Shown: positions 1-8,807, counted from the stretch's first letter. The stretch is 51,251 nt of DNA from DATFES01 sp035457725 (GCA_035457725.1 DATIBC010000025.1:1-51251); one strand, 5' to 3'. The notes: generated from the sequence alone by a model not told the origin. Program-made: numbers and translations.

Positions 1-2
1 GC

Positions 3-434
3 CGCTTTCTCGAATTGTACGAGCCGCGCATCGCCCGGCTTTCACGGCCCTACCCCGGCGTGCGCGACACGCTGGCCCGTCTCGCCGGCGCCGGATTCCG
101 TCTCGGCGTGTGCACCAACAAGGCGTCGCGCGCCACCCGACGACTGCTCGACGATCTCGCGCTCAGCCGATATTTCGCGGCCGTCGCCGGCGGCGACGGT
201 CCCGCACGCAAACCCGATCCCAAGCACTTACTGGCGGTGCTGGACGCGCTCGGCGCCGCGCCGGAAACGGCGCTGATGGTCGGCGATTCCGCCAATGACG
301 TGCATGCCGCGCGCGCCGCCGGAGTCAGGGTCGCGGTGGTAAGCTTCGGGTACACGACAGTCCCGGCGGCCGAACTCGGCGCCGACGCGCTCATCGACCG
401 GTTCGAACAATTGGCGGCGCTCGTCGGGCTTTGA
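3..434 (+). CDS. gph: Phosphoglycolate phosphatase (HAD family), 5'-truncated by the window edge
   Basis: The reading frame is open from base 3, so the start lies outside the window; the TTG at 15 is internal. The visible 143 residues form the C-terminal part of a HAD phosphatase of the Gph type, which hydrolyses 2-phosphoglycolate in the cytosol. Seen: HAD motif II in CTNKASRATR, the motif III lysine in ARKPDPKHL, and motif IV in MVGDSANDVHAARAAG with its metal-binding Asp. Motif I (DxDxT) and most of the cap domain would lie upstream. The end converges on the DUF3108 gene with a 9-base gap. Gph is the best assignment; another HAD-IA phosphatase of this subgroup is possible because the cap is missing. 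Confidence 0.85.
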   Translation, partial: RFLELYEPRIARLSRPYPGVRDTLARLAGAGFRLGVCTNKASRATRRLLDDLALSRYFAAVAGGDGPARKPDPKHLLAVLDALGAAPETALMVGDSANDVHAARAAGVRVAVVSFGYTTVPAAELGADALIDRFEQLAALVGL

Positions 435-443
435 TGAAGCGAC

Positions 444-1325
444 TCATGGCGTCGGGGTGGTCGGCGCGTCTCGCGACGCTTCGGCGGTGCGTAACGCCAC
501 CTGCTTCAAAGTTACGATCGTCGTACCCCATCCGCTGTCGATCTCGATACGCACGGGCGCCAACGGCGCGCCCGGTACGACCCGGCCGATCCACGCCCGT
601 CCGTTGCGCAAACGTCGCCAGTTCTTGTCATCGGGATTATCGACCTTGGCGTATCCGGAGATCGGCTTGATGACGAACTCGCATTCCCGTGTCTCGCCCG
701 AGAATGCATGGCTTTGCGGTTCCGCGGCGGAGGTCCATCCGCGATCGCGGACGATGAGATCGGACCGCCGCCTGCCATCGAAGACGGCGTAGGTGCCCTC
801 GCAGGCTTCTCCGGCGCTCACGCGGCGCAGCAGGTCCAGCACCGCCGACGCCGGATCGACAGTCTCACGCTGCAACTGGGGTGGCACCTGTTCGCGCATC
901 TCGGCCGCCTGCGTCGGCTCGACGCGCGCCTCGACATGGCCGCGCGCATAGTCGATCGCCACGCGGCGCGGCGAACCCTGCCATTCGCCCTCGAGCCGAT
1001 GACGACGTGGCTCGAGTCCGGCGCCGGTGATCGCTCCTTGCGTAAACGACGTCGAACGCCATGGCACGAACCAGCGTGCGATGCCGATGGTCTCGATCTT
1101 GGTCGTGAGGGCATAGCTCGCGGCGCGAAGATCGACGTCAAACTCGCTGTCGACGACATGCAGGCCGACGCGGAACGCCTGGTAGCTAAGCACCAGCCGC
1201 GGGCTGTCGGCGTCGATCGAAGGCGGCAGTCGTTCGGCGCGCGAACCGACATGGATCAGCGCGACTGCCGCCGCGACGGTGGCAAGGCCTATCAAGCTAT
1301 GACGAACCATCGGCAGCGGCGCCAT
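444..1325 (-). CDS. DUF3108 domain-containing protein, probably exported
   Basis: A 293-residue protein with a hydrophobic N-terminal stretch (about residues 9-24), then a charged segment, consistent with a signal peptide or anchor. The body looks like DUF3108: a beta-rich repeat of the form LSYQAFRVGLHVVDSEF, later paired cysteines near SAGEACEGTYAVFDGRRR and ETRECEF, and a C-terminal PVRIEIDSGWGTTIV strand. DUF3108 proteins are periplasmic or envelope proteins of unknown function. I chose the ATG at 1325 because a GGGG stretch lies about 9 bases upstream; the ATG at 1334 or an earlier in-frame start is possible. It converges on gph. Confidence 0.8.
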   Translation of the reverse strand: MAPLPMVRHSLIGLATVAAAVALIHVGSRAERLPPSIDADSPRLVLSYQAFRVGLHVVDSEFDVDLRAASYALTTKIETIGIARWFVPWRSTSFTQGAITGAGLEPRRHRLEGEWQGSPRRVAIDYARGHVEARVEPTQAAEMREQVPPQLQRETVDPASAVLDLLRRVSAGEACEGTYAVFDGRRRSDLIVRDRGWTSAAEPQSHAFSGETRECEFVIKPISGYAKVDNPDDKNWRRLRNGRAWIGRVVPGAPLAPVRIEIDSGWGTTIVTLKQVALRTAEASRDAPTTPTP

Positions 1326-1438
1326 CGCCCTCATCCCCAGGGGTCGACGGCCGCAAGATAGCGTGTTTCGGCGGTATTCCAAGCCTCAAAATATCGCGCG
1401 CCGGCGGCCGCAGGGTTGGCCCGGCGAAGCCGGCTTTC

Positions 1439-1468
1439 TTGACTTCATGCAGCATCGGCTCGTATATG
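1439..1468 (+). promoter_or_regulatory. Sigma-70-type promoter of tRNA-Val
   Basis: A -35 box TTGACT (1439-1444) and a -10 box TATATG (1463-1468) are separated by 18 bases and lie 24 bases before the tRNA 5' end. The GC-rich stretch right after the -10 box resembles the discriminator of stable-RNA promoters. Seen by pattern only. Confidence 0.6.
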
Positions 1469-1492
1469 GCCGGTCATCGGACGCTCCGGACC

Positions 1493-1567
1493 GGGCGCTT
1501 AGCTCAGCGGGAGAGCACCGCTTTCACACGGCGGGGGTCGCTGGTTCAATCCCAGCAGCGCCCACCA
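1493..1567 (+). tRNA. tRNA-Val (anticodon CAC)
   Basis: A 75-base cloverleaf. The acceptor stem pairs GGGCGCT (1493-1499) with AGCGCCC (1557-1563), followed by discriminator A and an encoded CCA. The D arm contains AGCTCAGCGGGAGAGC. The anticodon stem closes a 7-base loop TTCACAC, giving anticodon CAC (valine, GUG codons). The T arm contains GGTTCAATCC. The 3' end abuts the broken secreted-protein gene on the other strand. Confidence 0.97.
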
Positions 1568-2103
1568 TTCCCGGGCCCAGCGTTCCGATCTACCCATTGT
1601 CCTCGGATCGGCACGATTGACCCATTTTCCGCCGACGCGACGCCGATATAGTCGCCAGAGTCGCCGCTGAATATTGCGGGAATCAAATTCGCCTCGATGA
1701 GATCGTTCGCCTGATCGAATGCCATCGGCGGCCACTGGTTATCGGCTGCGCCCCAGGTGAAGGCGAAGGCGAAGGCTTCGACCGGCGTTGCGAAATCCAC
1801 TCGAAACTAGGCTGGCACGAGATCGCTTCCACTGAACAGCGTTTGACCGCCGGAGGTGTTGAAGCTTCCGTTGAAATCGGCGCCGATATTGATCGGCGCA
1901 TCGACGCCGATGAAGGTCGCATTGCCGATCGCCAGCGAACCGGAAGCGCCGGCGGTCGTGGCCTCGAACATGATCGCGGTTTCGGCGGACAGCGCGGGGT
2001 CCGAGACGGGCGTTCCGACGCCGGATGTCATAACCGGGCCGGCCGGCGTCGCCGCGGCTAGAACGTCCAACGCAACAGTCACTGCGATGATTCGTTGCGG
2101 CAC
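1568..2103 (-). pseudogene. Broken secreted-protein gene (PEP-CTERM-like), in-frame TAG and lost 3' end
   Basis: One frame is coding-like on both sides of a TAG at 1807-1809. Upstream of the stop (1807-2103) the 98 residues begin with a signal peptide (MPQRIIAVTVALDVLAAATP) and continue in a Gly/Ala/Ser-rich beta-type region. Downstream, the same frame reads FRVDFATPVEAF, FTWGAADNQW, MAFDQANDLIEA and SGDYIGVASA. That pattern is familiar from exported PEP-CTERM-type proteins, where VDFATPV, WGA and AFD.. follow one another. No PEP-CTERM sorting signal is left, and the frame runs into the tRNA, so the 3' end is missing as well. The family match is from memory of motifs; the in-frame stop is direct. 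Confidence 0.6.
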
Positions 2104-2423
2104 GTCACCACTTCAATCGATAATTATCGCTCGTTGTTCGCTATAATCACGCAATTAACTGTGCTAATGGCCGTGTAAATGTCATTAGCTCTATTAATTA
2201 TCTTAACTCGCTGAGGGGGTCGCGCCTCCCACTCGCCGACGTGCTCGTGGCATGGAAGTTGATCTCTTTACCGGTTCTTCCGGATCTTATTGCAAAGTGC
2301 AGGCGTCGGAACCGCTGCTGGCCAACATTGCGCGGTCGTCCGGTTTGGGCGCCGGCATCGGGCAATGACGCGGTTGGGCCGCGCCGCCGGGCGGGCCGCG
2401 ACAAGATCCGAAAGGCGTTGGCA
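2104..2423. other. AT-rich intergenic region with a 12-bp palindrome
   Basis: A 320-base gap between the broken gene (minus) and the hypothetical gene (plus). It is much more AT-rich than its surroundings at 2105-2215. It contains a perfect palindrome CGATAATTATCG (2118-2129) 14 bases upstream of the broken gene's start, and a plus-strand TATAAT (2142-2147) without a good -35 partner. The palindrome could be an operator. Nothing in 2241-2423 looks like a conserved protein, although the frame of the next gene stays open. Confidence 0.4.
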
Positions 2424-2897
2424 ATGTCATCAGACGGCGACGAATTCGAAACACTTGAGCCGAGCTGGCATGACAACAGCGTTTACGGATTTCAGCTCGT
2501 GCTCGGCGATCACGAGCGGGGCGATTGGCGCAGCGAGCTAATGCTCGACATCGATCATATCGTCGAGTGGGTCTGCGCTCCCGGCGGCCGGCCGCGTTTT
2601 CGCATCGCCCCGGCGACACTGGTATTCCATGACGTCACCGACCTCCAGATCGCCATCGATTGCGGCGACACCGGCGGCCAAGTGGCGCTGCACGCATTGT
2701 CGATCGATCGAGTCGCTCGTGCCCGCATTCGCGATCAGAAAGTATGTTTCGACCGGCCGTACTACCGCTGGCGGATCGAGCTCAACTGGCCCGCGGGCGG
2801 ATCGATCCTCTTTGCGGCGAGCGGATTCACGCAGACGCTGCGCGCCGAGCCGATCTTGCAGGACGAACAACAGCTGCCGGCGGCCATGCGCGTATGA
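2424..2897 (+). CDS. Hypothetical protein, 157 aa
   Basis: I do not recognise a named family. The 157 residues are acidic and look folded and cytosolic: no signal peptide, no membrane segment, alternating hydrophobic strands (MLDIDHIVEWVC, RFRIAPATLVFHDVTDL, YRWRIELNW). I chose the ATG at 2424 because the coding-like composition begins there and AAAGGCG lies just upstream; the open frame extends back to 2241, but that part is Arg-rich and unlike protein. It converges on the SDR gene with one base between stops and may be a monocistronic gene. Confidence 0.65.
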   Translation: MSSDGDEFETLEPSWHDNSVYGFQLVLGDHERGDWRSELMLDIDHIVEWVCAPGGRPRFRIAPATLVFHDVTDLQIAIDCGDTGGQVALHALSIDRVARARIRDQKVCFDRPYYRWRIELNWPAGGSILFAASGFTQTLRAEPILQDEQQLPAAMRV

Positions 2898-2898
2898 C

Positions 2899-3675
2899 TC
2901 ACGCCAACGGGCGGCCGCCGTCGATCATGAATGTCGCCGCGGTGACATACGACGCCTCGTCGGACGCCAGCCAAAGAATCGGGCAGGCGATTTCACGCGG
3001 CTCCGCCCATCGTCGCATGATGCAGCTTTGCTCCGCTTCGCGTCGCAGATCCTCGATCGCGCGCCCGTCGGCCTTGGCTCGGCGAACATGGAACGGAGTC
3101 AGCGTGAAGCCGGGACACACCGCGTTGACGCGCACGCCATGCGCCGCCTCCTCGAAGGCGAGCGTGCGTGTGAGCGCAAGTATCGCCGCCTTCGTCGCGT
3201 CGTACTGACCCATGCCGGGCCTCCCGGTGACGCCGTAGGTCGAGGATATGTTGACGATACTCGCCTTGCCCGACGCACGCAGCGCAGGGAGGGCCGCCTT
3301 CGCCATGTGCGCGTAGCCCAGCAGGTTGACGCCGAGTATGTCTTGCCACGACTGGGTCGGCGCCTCGGAAAGCTTATGATAAAGCCGGATGCCGGCGTTG
3401 TTGACCAGGACGTCGAGCGAGCCGAGCGCCGCTGTCGCCTCGACGATGACGCGCCCCGCCTCCGCCTCGCGCGCCACGTCGGCGACGATTCCGAGCAGTT
3501 GCGCTCCGGGCACGCTGGACCGAATGTCTTCGAGCGCCGCGCCCATCGCCGCGGCGTCGCGATCGACCAGCGCTACCCGCGCGCCTTCTTCGCAGAACAA
3601 CCGGCCGACGGCCGCGCCGATGCCACCCGCTCCGCCGGTGACGATCGCCGCCTTTCCTTTCAATCGGTCGGCCAT
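2899..3675 (-). CDS. Short-chain dehydrogenase/reductase (SDR)
   Basis: A 258-residue classical SDR, an NAD(P)-dependent oxidoreductase of cytosolic alcohols or ketones. Seen: cofactor motif TGGAGGIG (13-20), Asp38 at the end of beta-2 (favouring NAD), NNAG (92-95), catalytic Ser in NISSTYG (143-149) and the YxxxK pair Tyr158-Lys162. The C terminus has the typical ASYVTAATFMIDGG. It is the last gene of the minus-strand TRAP operon, 21 bases after the large permease, so it probably oxidises or reduces the imported acid or a product of it. The substrate cannot be named from sequence. Confidence 0.92.
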   Translation of the reverse strand: MADRLKGKAAIVTGGAGGIGAAVGRLFCEEGARVALVDRDAAAMGAALEDIRSSVPGAQLLGIVADVAREAEAGRVIVEATAALGSLDVLVNNAGIRLYHKLSEAPTQSWQDILGVNLLGYAHMAKAALPALRASGKASIVNISSTYGVTGRPGMGQYDATKAAILALTRTLAFEEAAHGVRVNAVCPGFTLTPFHVRRAKADGRAIEDLRREAEQSCIMRRWAEPREIACPILWLASDEASYVTAATFMIDGGRPLA

Positions 3676-3696
3676 CCGCGCGCCTCCGCCTCCGCC

Positions 3697-5079
3697 CTAG
3701 TCAAGAAACCCGAACCGACGCGGCAGCCACAAGATGGTCTCCGGCCAGACCAGGCAAACGACGACCGCGACGACTTGCAATCCCACGAACGGGATGATGC
3801 CGCGATAGATGTGCTGCATCGTCACCGAGGGCGGCACGGTGCCTTTCATGTAGAACAGCGCAAAGCCGAATGGCGGCGTCAGGAACGCCGACTGCAGATT
3901 GACCGCGGTGAGGATGAGGAACCAAACCAGGAAATCCTTGTTGGCCGCGAGGTGGGGCGTGAAATCGACCAGCTTCAGGATCGGCGCGAAGATCGGCAGC
4001 ACGATCAGGCAAATCTCGAGCCAGTCGAAGAAAAATCCCATGATGAAGACGAGCAGCATCACGAAGACCAGGATTTCCCACCCTGAGTCGATGCCGAGCG
4101 CCTTCAGGATCTCGGCGACCACGTCGTCGCCCCCGAGCGCGCGGAAGACGTACGAAAACAGCGTCGCGCCGAAGATAATGAAGAACACCAGCGCGTTGGT
4201 GAGCGCCGCGCTTTCGATGACCGCGCGGATGGTCGCCAGGTTGAAACGGCGGTTCCAGATCGCCAGCAAGATCGCGCCCAGGCAGCCGGCGCCGCCCGCC
4301 TCGGTCGGCGTCGCAAAACCGCCGAAGATCGAGCCGAGAACGACGAAGATGAGAAACGCCGGCGGCAAGAAACTGCGCAAGACCATGCGCAGGAGCTCGA
4401 CCGAGCCTTGCGGGCCGCTTGTGGCCTCCAGCGGTGGCGCCATGTCGGGGCGCACGAACGCCAGAATGCCGATGAACACGACATAGATTCCCGACAGGAT
4501 CAATCCGGGAACGATCGAGGCGGTGAACAGCGTACCGACCGACACCGACATCAGGTCGCCCATGATCACCAGCATGATGCTCGGCGGAATCAGAATACCG
4601 AGGGTGCCGGCCGAGGCGATCGTGCCGACCGAGAGCTCCTTGGAGTAGCCGCGCTGCAGCATGGTCGGCAGCGCCACCAGCGTGAGCATGATGACCGAAG
4701 CGCCGACGATGCCGGTGGAGGCCGCCATGATCGTCCCCATCAGCGTCACCGACATCGCCAGTCCGCCGGGGATGCGCCGGGTCAGTACTTGCAGTGCGCG
4801 CAATAATTCGTCGGCGACGCCCGAACGCTCGAGCATCGTCCCCATGAATACGAACATCGGCACCGCGATCAGCACTTGGTTCTGCACCGCCTGACCCCAG
4901 ATGCGCGGGATCAGCGCGAAGAACTGCGCCGGATGGAAAACATCGAAGATGATTCCCAGCACCCCGAAGCCGAGCGCCACTCCGCCCAGGACGAAGGCGA
5001 CCGGGTAGCCGACGAACATAATGACCGTGAGCACCGCGAACATGAGCACGGCGAGGTGGTCGGCGATCCAGTCGTACAT
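3697..5079 (-). CDS. TRAP transporter large permease (DctM family)
   Basis: A 460-residue, very hydrophobic inner-membrane protein with about 12 predicted membrane segments. It is the channel subunit of a tripartite ATP-independent periplasmic transporter, driven by an ion gradient. Typical DctM features are GTLGILIPPSIMLVIMG in the first half and a FATPTEAGGAGCLGA loop in the second. The family norm is about 425-460 residues. It follows the small permease by 15 bases and precedes the SDR gene by 21 bases. The proteins resemble the mannitol/chloroaromatic (COG4664) type of large subunit, consistent with the TakP-like binding protein in the same operon. Substrate class: organic acid, by inference. 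Confidence 0.93.
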   Translation of the reverse strand: MYDWIADHLAVLMFAVLTVIMFVGYPVAFVLGGVALGFGVLGIIFDVFHPAQFFALIPRIWGQAVQNQVLIAVPMFVFMGTMLERSGVADELLRALQVLTRRIPGGLAMSVTLMGTIMAASTGIVGASVIMLTLVALPTMLQRGYSKELSVGTIASAGTLGILIPPSIMLVIMGDLMSVSVGTLFTASIVPGLILSGIYVVFIGILAFVRPDMAPPLEATSGPQGSVELLRMVLRSFLPPAFLIFVVLGSIFGGFATPTEAGGAGCLGAILLAIWNRRFNLATIRAVIESAALTNALVFFIIFGATLFSYVFRALGGDDVVAEILKALGIDSGWEILVFVMLLVFIMGFFFDWLEICLIVLPIFAPILKLVDFTPHLAANKDFLVWFLILTAVNLQSAFLTPPFGFALFYMKGTVPPSVTMQHIYRGIIPFVGLQVVAVVVCLVWPETILWLPRRFGFLD

Positions 5080-5094
5080 ATTTCGCTCCGCCGC

Positions 5095-5655
5095 TCAGTG
5101 CGCGCTTGCGGACGGCATCGCGCGCGCCGCCAGCTCGTCCGAGCCGAACAGAAAGACGAAGCGTCGGAGGAGTACCGAGACAACGCTGGCGCACAGCAGC
5201 ACCAGACCCAGAAACAAGAAAGCCTTGATGATCCAGCGATACGGTAGGCCGTTGGGCGCGTCCGATGACTCGTTCTGGATGAAGGACAGATGGGCAAACT
5301 CGAAGGCGAACCACGTTGCCACGATGCAATACGGAATCGCGAAGAGGAATACGCCGAGCACCTCGAGCCAGGCGAGGCGGCGCGCCGGCAGTCCGGCGGT
5401 GAAGACGTCGATGCGGACATGGACATTGCGGACGTAGGCGTAGCCAAGCCAGAACATGAACAGCATGCCGTGGAGATGCCATTCCAACTCCTGGATCGGC
5501 GTCGATCCGAACCCGGGGATCTGAAAGCCGACCTTGCGGGTGATGATGTCCCAGCAAATGACCCCGATCAGGGCGAAGTAGATCCATCCCGAAGCCTTGG
5601 CGATGCGGTCGAGTACGCCATCGATGGCGTCGCTCAGCGCCAGCAACTGTGTCAT
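5095..5655 (-). CDS. TRAP transporter small permease (DctQ family)
   Basis: A 186-residue inner-membrane protein with four hydrophobic segments, the normal topology of DctQ. Family-typical stretches are QELEWHLHGMLFMFWLGYAY in the second membrane region and NVHVRIDVFTAGLPARRLAW before the third. It pairs with the large permease to form the membrane part of the transporter. It lies between the binding-protein gene (112 bases upstream) and the large permease (15 bases downstream), the usual P-Q-M order. Confidence 0.92.
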   Translation of the reverse strand: MTQLLALSDAIDGVLDRIAKASGWIYFALIGVICWDIITRKVGFQIPGFGSTPIQELEWHLHGMLFMFWLGYAYVRNVHVRIDVFTAGLPARRLAWLEVLGVFLFAIPYCIVATWFAFEFAHLSFIQNESSDAPNGLPYRWIIKAFLFLGLVLLCASVVSVLLRRFVFLFGSDELAARAMPSASAH

Positions 5656-5727
5656 GCGACTAGCTCCCTCCCGCCGCTTGCGAGGCGGCGAGCCGTCGTG
5701 TCTTTCACGTTCGGGAACGCAGACGCA

Positions 5728-5755
5728 GCGGGCGCCCCATTTTCAAGGCGCCCGC
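5728..5755 (-). promoter_or_regulatory. Intercistronic hairpin between TRAP binding protein and small permease
   Basis: A 9-bp perfect GC stem pairs GCGGGCGCC (5728-5736) with GGCGCCCGC (5747-5755) around a 10-base loop. It lies just after the binding-protein stop in the direction of transcription. No T-run follows, so it is not a standard terminator. Hairpins here often protect the upstream mRNA, giving more binding protein than permease; that role is inferred. Confidence 0.5.
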
Positions 5756-5767
5756 CGCTGCCATGCC

Positions 5768-6820
5768 TCAGCGCAGATAGCCCCTTTCGCGCCAGATCGA
5801 GTAATCGGCGCGAAACTTGTTCAGCGAATCCCAAGCCTTCTTGAATTCGGGGCTCTTTTGCGCCTGCTCGGTGGCCACTTCCTGCCACGCCTTGTCGTAA
5901 GCGTCGAGGAACTGTTTATTCCAGGTCTTGAACTGCACGCCCTTTGCTTCCAGCTCGCGCATCGCCGCGACCTGGGCGAATTCCGACAGCGCGAAACCAT
6001 TCAGTACCGCGCTGTCGCATGAAGCCGTCACCTGCGCTTTTTGGGCTGGCGAGAGCGTGTCCCATTTCGCCTTGTTCCAGATCATGTCGCCGAAGGTGGC
6101 TTGCTGGTGCCAGCCCGGGAAGTAGTAAAACTTGGCGACCTGGTAGAAGCCGAGGCTCAGATCCATCGCCGGCATCGAGAACTCGGTCGCGTCGATGGTG
6201 CCGAGCTGCAGCGCCTGGAAGATCTCGCCCGCCTGCAGCAACTGCGTCGCCACGCCGAGCTTCTGCATGACGTTGGCGCCAAGGCCGAAGAAGCGCATCT
6301 TCAGGCCCTTGAGATCGTCGAGCGAATTGATCTCCTTGCGGAACCAACCCGACGCCTCGGGAGCGATCAGGTTGCACAGCATCGAGTGGATGCCATACTT
6401 GGCGTAGAGCTCCTGTAAGAGCTTCTCGCCGCCGCCGAATTTCATCCAGGCTAGGTACTCGCCGCCGTCGGGTCCGAAGGGAACCGTCGAATACACCGCG
6501 AAGGCGATATCTTTACCCGTCCAGAACCCCGGCGTGGCCCAGGCGGAATCGAGCGACCCGGAGGCAACGGCGTCGAACGCTTGGCCGGCCGGAACCAGCG
6601 CCCCGGGTTCGAAGAACCTGACCTCGACCGACCCGCCGGTCACGCGGGTAATCGTTTCGGCGGTGTACTTTGCATTGTCGCCGAGGACTTTCAGCGACGA
6701 GGCAAAATTCGACTGCATCTGAACGCGGATCTTTCGCTCTTGCGCATCGGCGGAGGCAGCCACGAGCGCCACCGCCGAGATCACTCCCAAGGCCAAGCCC
6801 ACTTTGCGTAGCGTCATCAT
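5768..6820 (-). CDS. TRAP transporter substrate-binding protein (DctP family, TakP-like)
   Basis: A 350-residue periplasmic binding protein with a clear signal peptide (hydrophobic residues about 8-20, cleavage near ASADA-QE). It captures the substrate and hands it to the DctQM permease encoded downstream. Family features are LKMRFFGLGANVMQKLGV, the ligand-contact region LGTIDATEFSMPAMD and FYYFPGWHQQ, which place it with the alpha-keto acid or mannitol/chloroaromatic binding proteins (COG4663) rather than classic DctP. I chose the ATG at 6820 because AGGGAG lies 7 bases upstream; the open frame extends to 7036 but that part is Arg-rich. First gene of a P-Q-M-SDR operon. Confidence 0.92.
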   Translation of the reverse strand: MMTLRKVGLALGVISAVALVAASADAQERKIRVQMQSNFASSLKVLGDNAKYTAETITRVTGGSVEVRFFEPGALVPAGQAFDAVASGSLDSAWATPGFWTGKDIAFAVYSTVPFGPDGGEYLAWMKFGGGEKLLQELYAKYGIHSMLCNLIAPEASGWFRKEINSLDDLKGLKMRFFGLGANVMQKLGVATQLLQAGEIFQALQLGTIDATEFSMPAMDLSLGFYQVAKFYYFPGWHQQATFGDMIWNKAKWDTLSPAQKAQVTASCDSAVLNGFALSEFAQVAAMRELEAKGVQFKTWNKQFLDAYDKAWQEVATEQAQKSPEFKKAWDSLNKFRADYSIWRERGYLR

Positions 6821-7275
6821 GATTTGCTCCCTGTTCAAATTATCGTTCTTGAGGCGCGGCCGACGGACGGCGGGTGGAACGAGGCCGACCGGCAGTCTTC
6901 GCCGCACCGATTTCGTGCCTGATTTTTGAGCGTCCTCCCCCGTCGTGCGTCGCGCTGGCCACACTGCTGCGGCATAGCGCGTCGGCCCTTTTTTCTTGCG
7001 CCGTCGAGGGTGTCGCAAGACCTCGCACGGTGTCAAATCAAGACGCGACCCCGCCTTGGCGAGCGGCTCCAGCCGGCGGCTTTTCGGCGCCGCTTATCGG
7101 CTGCGCCTTGACGGGTCCAACTCGATGGACTACCAGTCAGGTCGAACGGGCCGAGACACGATAGGGACGTGCCGTTCGGCGGGCGGCCACGGGCCCCCAA
7201 TCGGTGCCAAGGGGCTGGAACGCCGCACCACAGCGGCGCCGGGCTAGTTTTGGCACGAACAGGGGTTGGGCGCGA
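6821..7275. other. Intergenic region between divergent transport operons
   Basis: A 455-base gap between the TRAP operon (minus) and the Liv operon (plus). It must hold both promoters, but I could not find a convincing -35/-10 pair for either. No small gene, repeat or terminator is visible; open frames here are short, Arg/Pro-rich and overlap each other in several frames. Confidence 0.4.
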
Positions 7276-8031
7276 ATGGCCGAAGACGCCATCCTTGAGA
7301 CCAGCGGACTGACCAAGGAATTTCGCGGTTTCGTCGCCGTGAACGACGTAGCGTTGCGCGTGCGCCGCGGGACCATTCACGCGCTGATCGGGCCCAACGG
7401 CGCCGGCAAGACGACCTGTTTCAACCTGCTGACCAAGTTCCTGACCCCGACCCGCGGGTCGATCCGCTACAAAGGCCAGGACATCACGCCGGCAAAGCCG
7501 GCCGACATCGCGCGAATGGGGCTGGTGCGCTCGTTCCAGATTTCCGCGGTCTTTCCCCATCTCTCAGTGCTCGAGAACGTTCGGATCGCGCTACAGCGCC
7601 AGCGCGGCAGCTCGTTCGATTTTTGGCGGTCGGAGCGTGCTCTCGACGAGTTCAACGTTCGGGCGCTCGAGCTGATCGACGCGGTGGGTCTCGCTGACTA
7701 CGCCGACGTCATCGCCGTCGAATTGCCCTACGGGCGCAAGCGGGCGCTCGAAATCGCCACCACTTTGGCGCTCGAGCCGGAGATGATGCTGCTCGACGAG
7801 CCGACCGCCGGAATGGCGCACGAGGACGTCGGCCGCATCGCCGCATTGATCAAGCAGGTGGCGAAGAACCGCACCGTGTTGATGGTCGAGCACAATCTGA
7901 GCGTGGTCGCCGATCTGTCGCACACCATCACCGTGTTGGCGCGCGGCGAGATCTTGGCGGAAGGCGACTACGACCGCGTCGCTAAAAACCCCGAGGTTAT
8001 CCAGGCGTACATGGGGTCGGGTCATGCGTAA
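7276..8031 (+). CDS. livG: Liv-type ABC transporter ATP-binding protein LivG
   Basis: A 251-residue cytosolic ATPase of the branched-chain amino acid (HAAT) ABC family. Seen: Walker A GPNGAGKTT (39-47), Walker B MLLDEPTAGM, switch His in MVEHNLSVV, and the C-terminal VIQAYMGSGHA typical of LivG. The signature motif is degenerate (ELPYGRKRALEIA instead of LSYGxQR), which is common in this subgroup. I chose the ATG at 7276, with AGGGG 11 bases upstream. It overlaps livF by 8 bases. The order G-F-K-H-M is complete, so the locus encodes a whole importer; the substrate may be an amino acid, amide or small aromatic acid. Confidence 0.93.
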   Translation: MAEDAILETSGLTKEFRGFVAVNDVALRVRRGTIHALIGPNGAGKTTCFNLLTKFLTPTRGSIRYKGQDITPAKPADIARMGLVRSFQISAVFPHLSVLENVRIALQRQRGSSFDFWRSERALDEFNVRALELIDAVGLADYADVIAVELPYGRKRALEIATTLALEPEMMLLDEPTAGMAHEDVGRIAALIKQVAKNRTVLMVEHNLSVVADLSHTITVLARGEILAEGDYDRVAKNPEVIQAYMGSGHA

Positions 8032-8770
8032 CTTGGCGACCGCCGCTGCGCCGGCGCCGGCGCCGTCGACCGCGCCGATCCTGAAGGTCGCCGGGCTCAA
8101 CGCCTGGTACGGGGAATCGCACGTCCTGCATGGCGTCGACTTCGAGATCGGCGCTGGCGAAGTGGTGACGCTGCTCGGCCGCAACGGCGCCGGCAAGACG
8201 ACGACTTTGAAGTCGGTAATGGGCATCGTCGGCAAGCGCACGGGCTCGGTCGTGTTCGAGGGCCAGGAAGTGATCGGCTTGCCCTCGAACCGCATCGCGC
8301 GCCTCGGCATCGCCTTCTGTCCGGAGGAGCGCGGCATCTTCGCCAGCCTAAACGTACAGGAGAATCTGCTGCTGCCGCCGCAAGTGCGCGAGGGCGGGCT
8401 CGACATCGATGGAATTTTCGAGCTGTTCCCGAACCTCCGCGAGCGACTCAAAAGCCAAGGCACCAAGCTATCGGGCGGAGAGCAGCAGATGCTGGCGATC
8501 GGACGCATCTTGCGCACCGGCGCGCGCCTCCTGCTGCTCGACGAGCCGACCGAGGGCCTGGCACCGGTGATCATCCAGCAGATCGGCGCGACGATCCGAC
8601 GGCTCAAGCGCGACGGATTCACGATACTTTTGGTCGAGCAGAACTTTCGCTTTGCGGCGACGGTCGCCGACCGTCATTACGTCATGGAGCATGGCCGCAT
8701 GGTTGACATGATCGACAACGCCAAGCTCGATGCGAACATGGAAAAGCTGCACGAGTATCTGGGAGTTTGA
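8024..8770 (+). CDS. livF: Liv-type ABC transporter ATP-binding protein LivF
   Basis: A 248-residue ATPase, the partner of LivG. Seen: Walker A GRNGAGKTT (52-60), signature LSGGEQQMLAIGR, Walker B LLLLDEPTEGLAP, switch His region LLVEQNFRFA, and the LivF-type C terminus (KLHEYLGV). An Ala/Pro-rich leader of about 18 residues precedes the domain, which is unusual but harmless. The start at 8024 overlaps the end of livG, indicating translational coupling. Confidence 0.93.
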   Translation: MRNLATAAAPAPAPSTAPILKVAGLNAWYGESHVLHGVDFEIGAGEVVTLLGRNGAGKTTTLKSVMGIVGKRTGSVVFEGQEVIGLPSNRIARLGIAFCPEERGIFASLNVQENLLLPPQVREGGLDIDGIFELFPNLRERLKSQGTKLSGGEQQMLAIGRILRTGARLLLLDEPTEGLAPVIIQQIGATIRRLKRDGFTILLVEQNFRFAATVADRHYVMEHGRMVDMIDNAKLDANMEKLHEYLGV

Positions 8771-8807
8771 GTTCTATTCCAAACCAACTGACAAAGGGAG
8801 TGAAGGA

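Noticed and set aside
2629..4086. 485-residue plus-strand open frame
   Set aside because: Antisense shadow of the SDR and TRAP genes; Arg/His/Asp-rich, no family pattern.
3701..5587. 628-residue minus-strand open frame
   Set aside because: Shifted frame of the two TRAP permease genes, extremely Arg-rich, while the other frame has membrane segments and family motifs.
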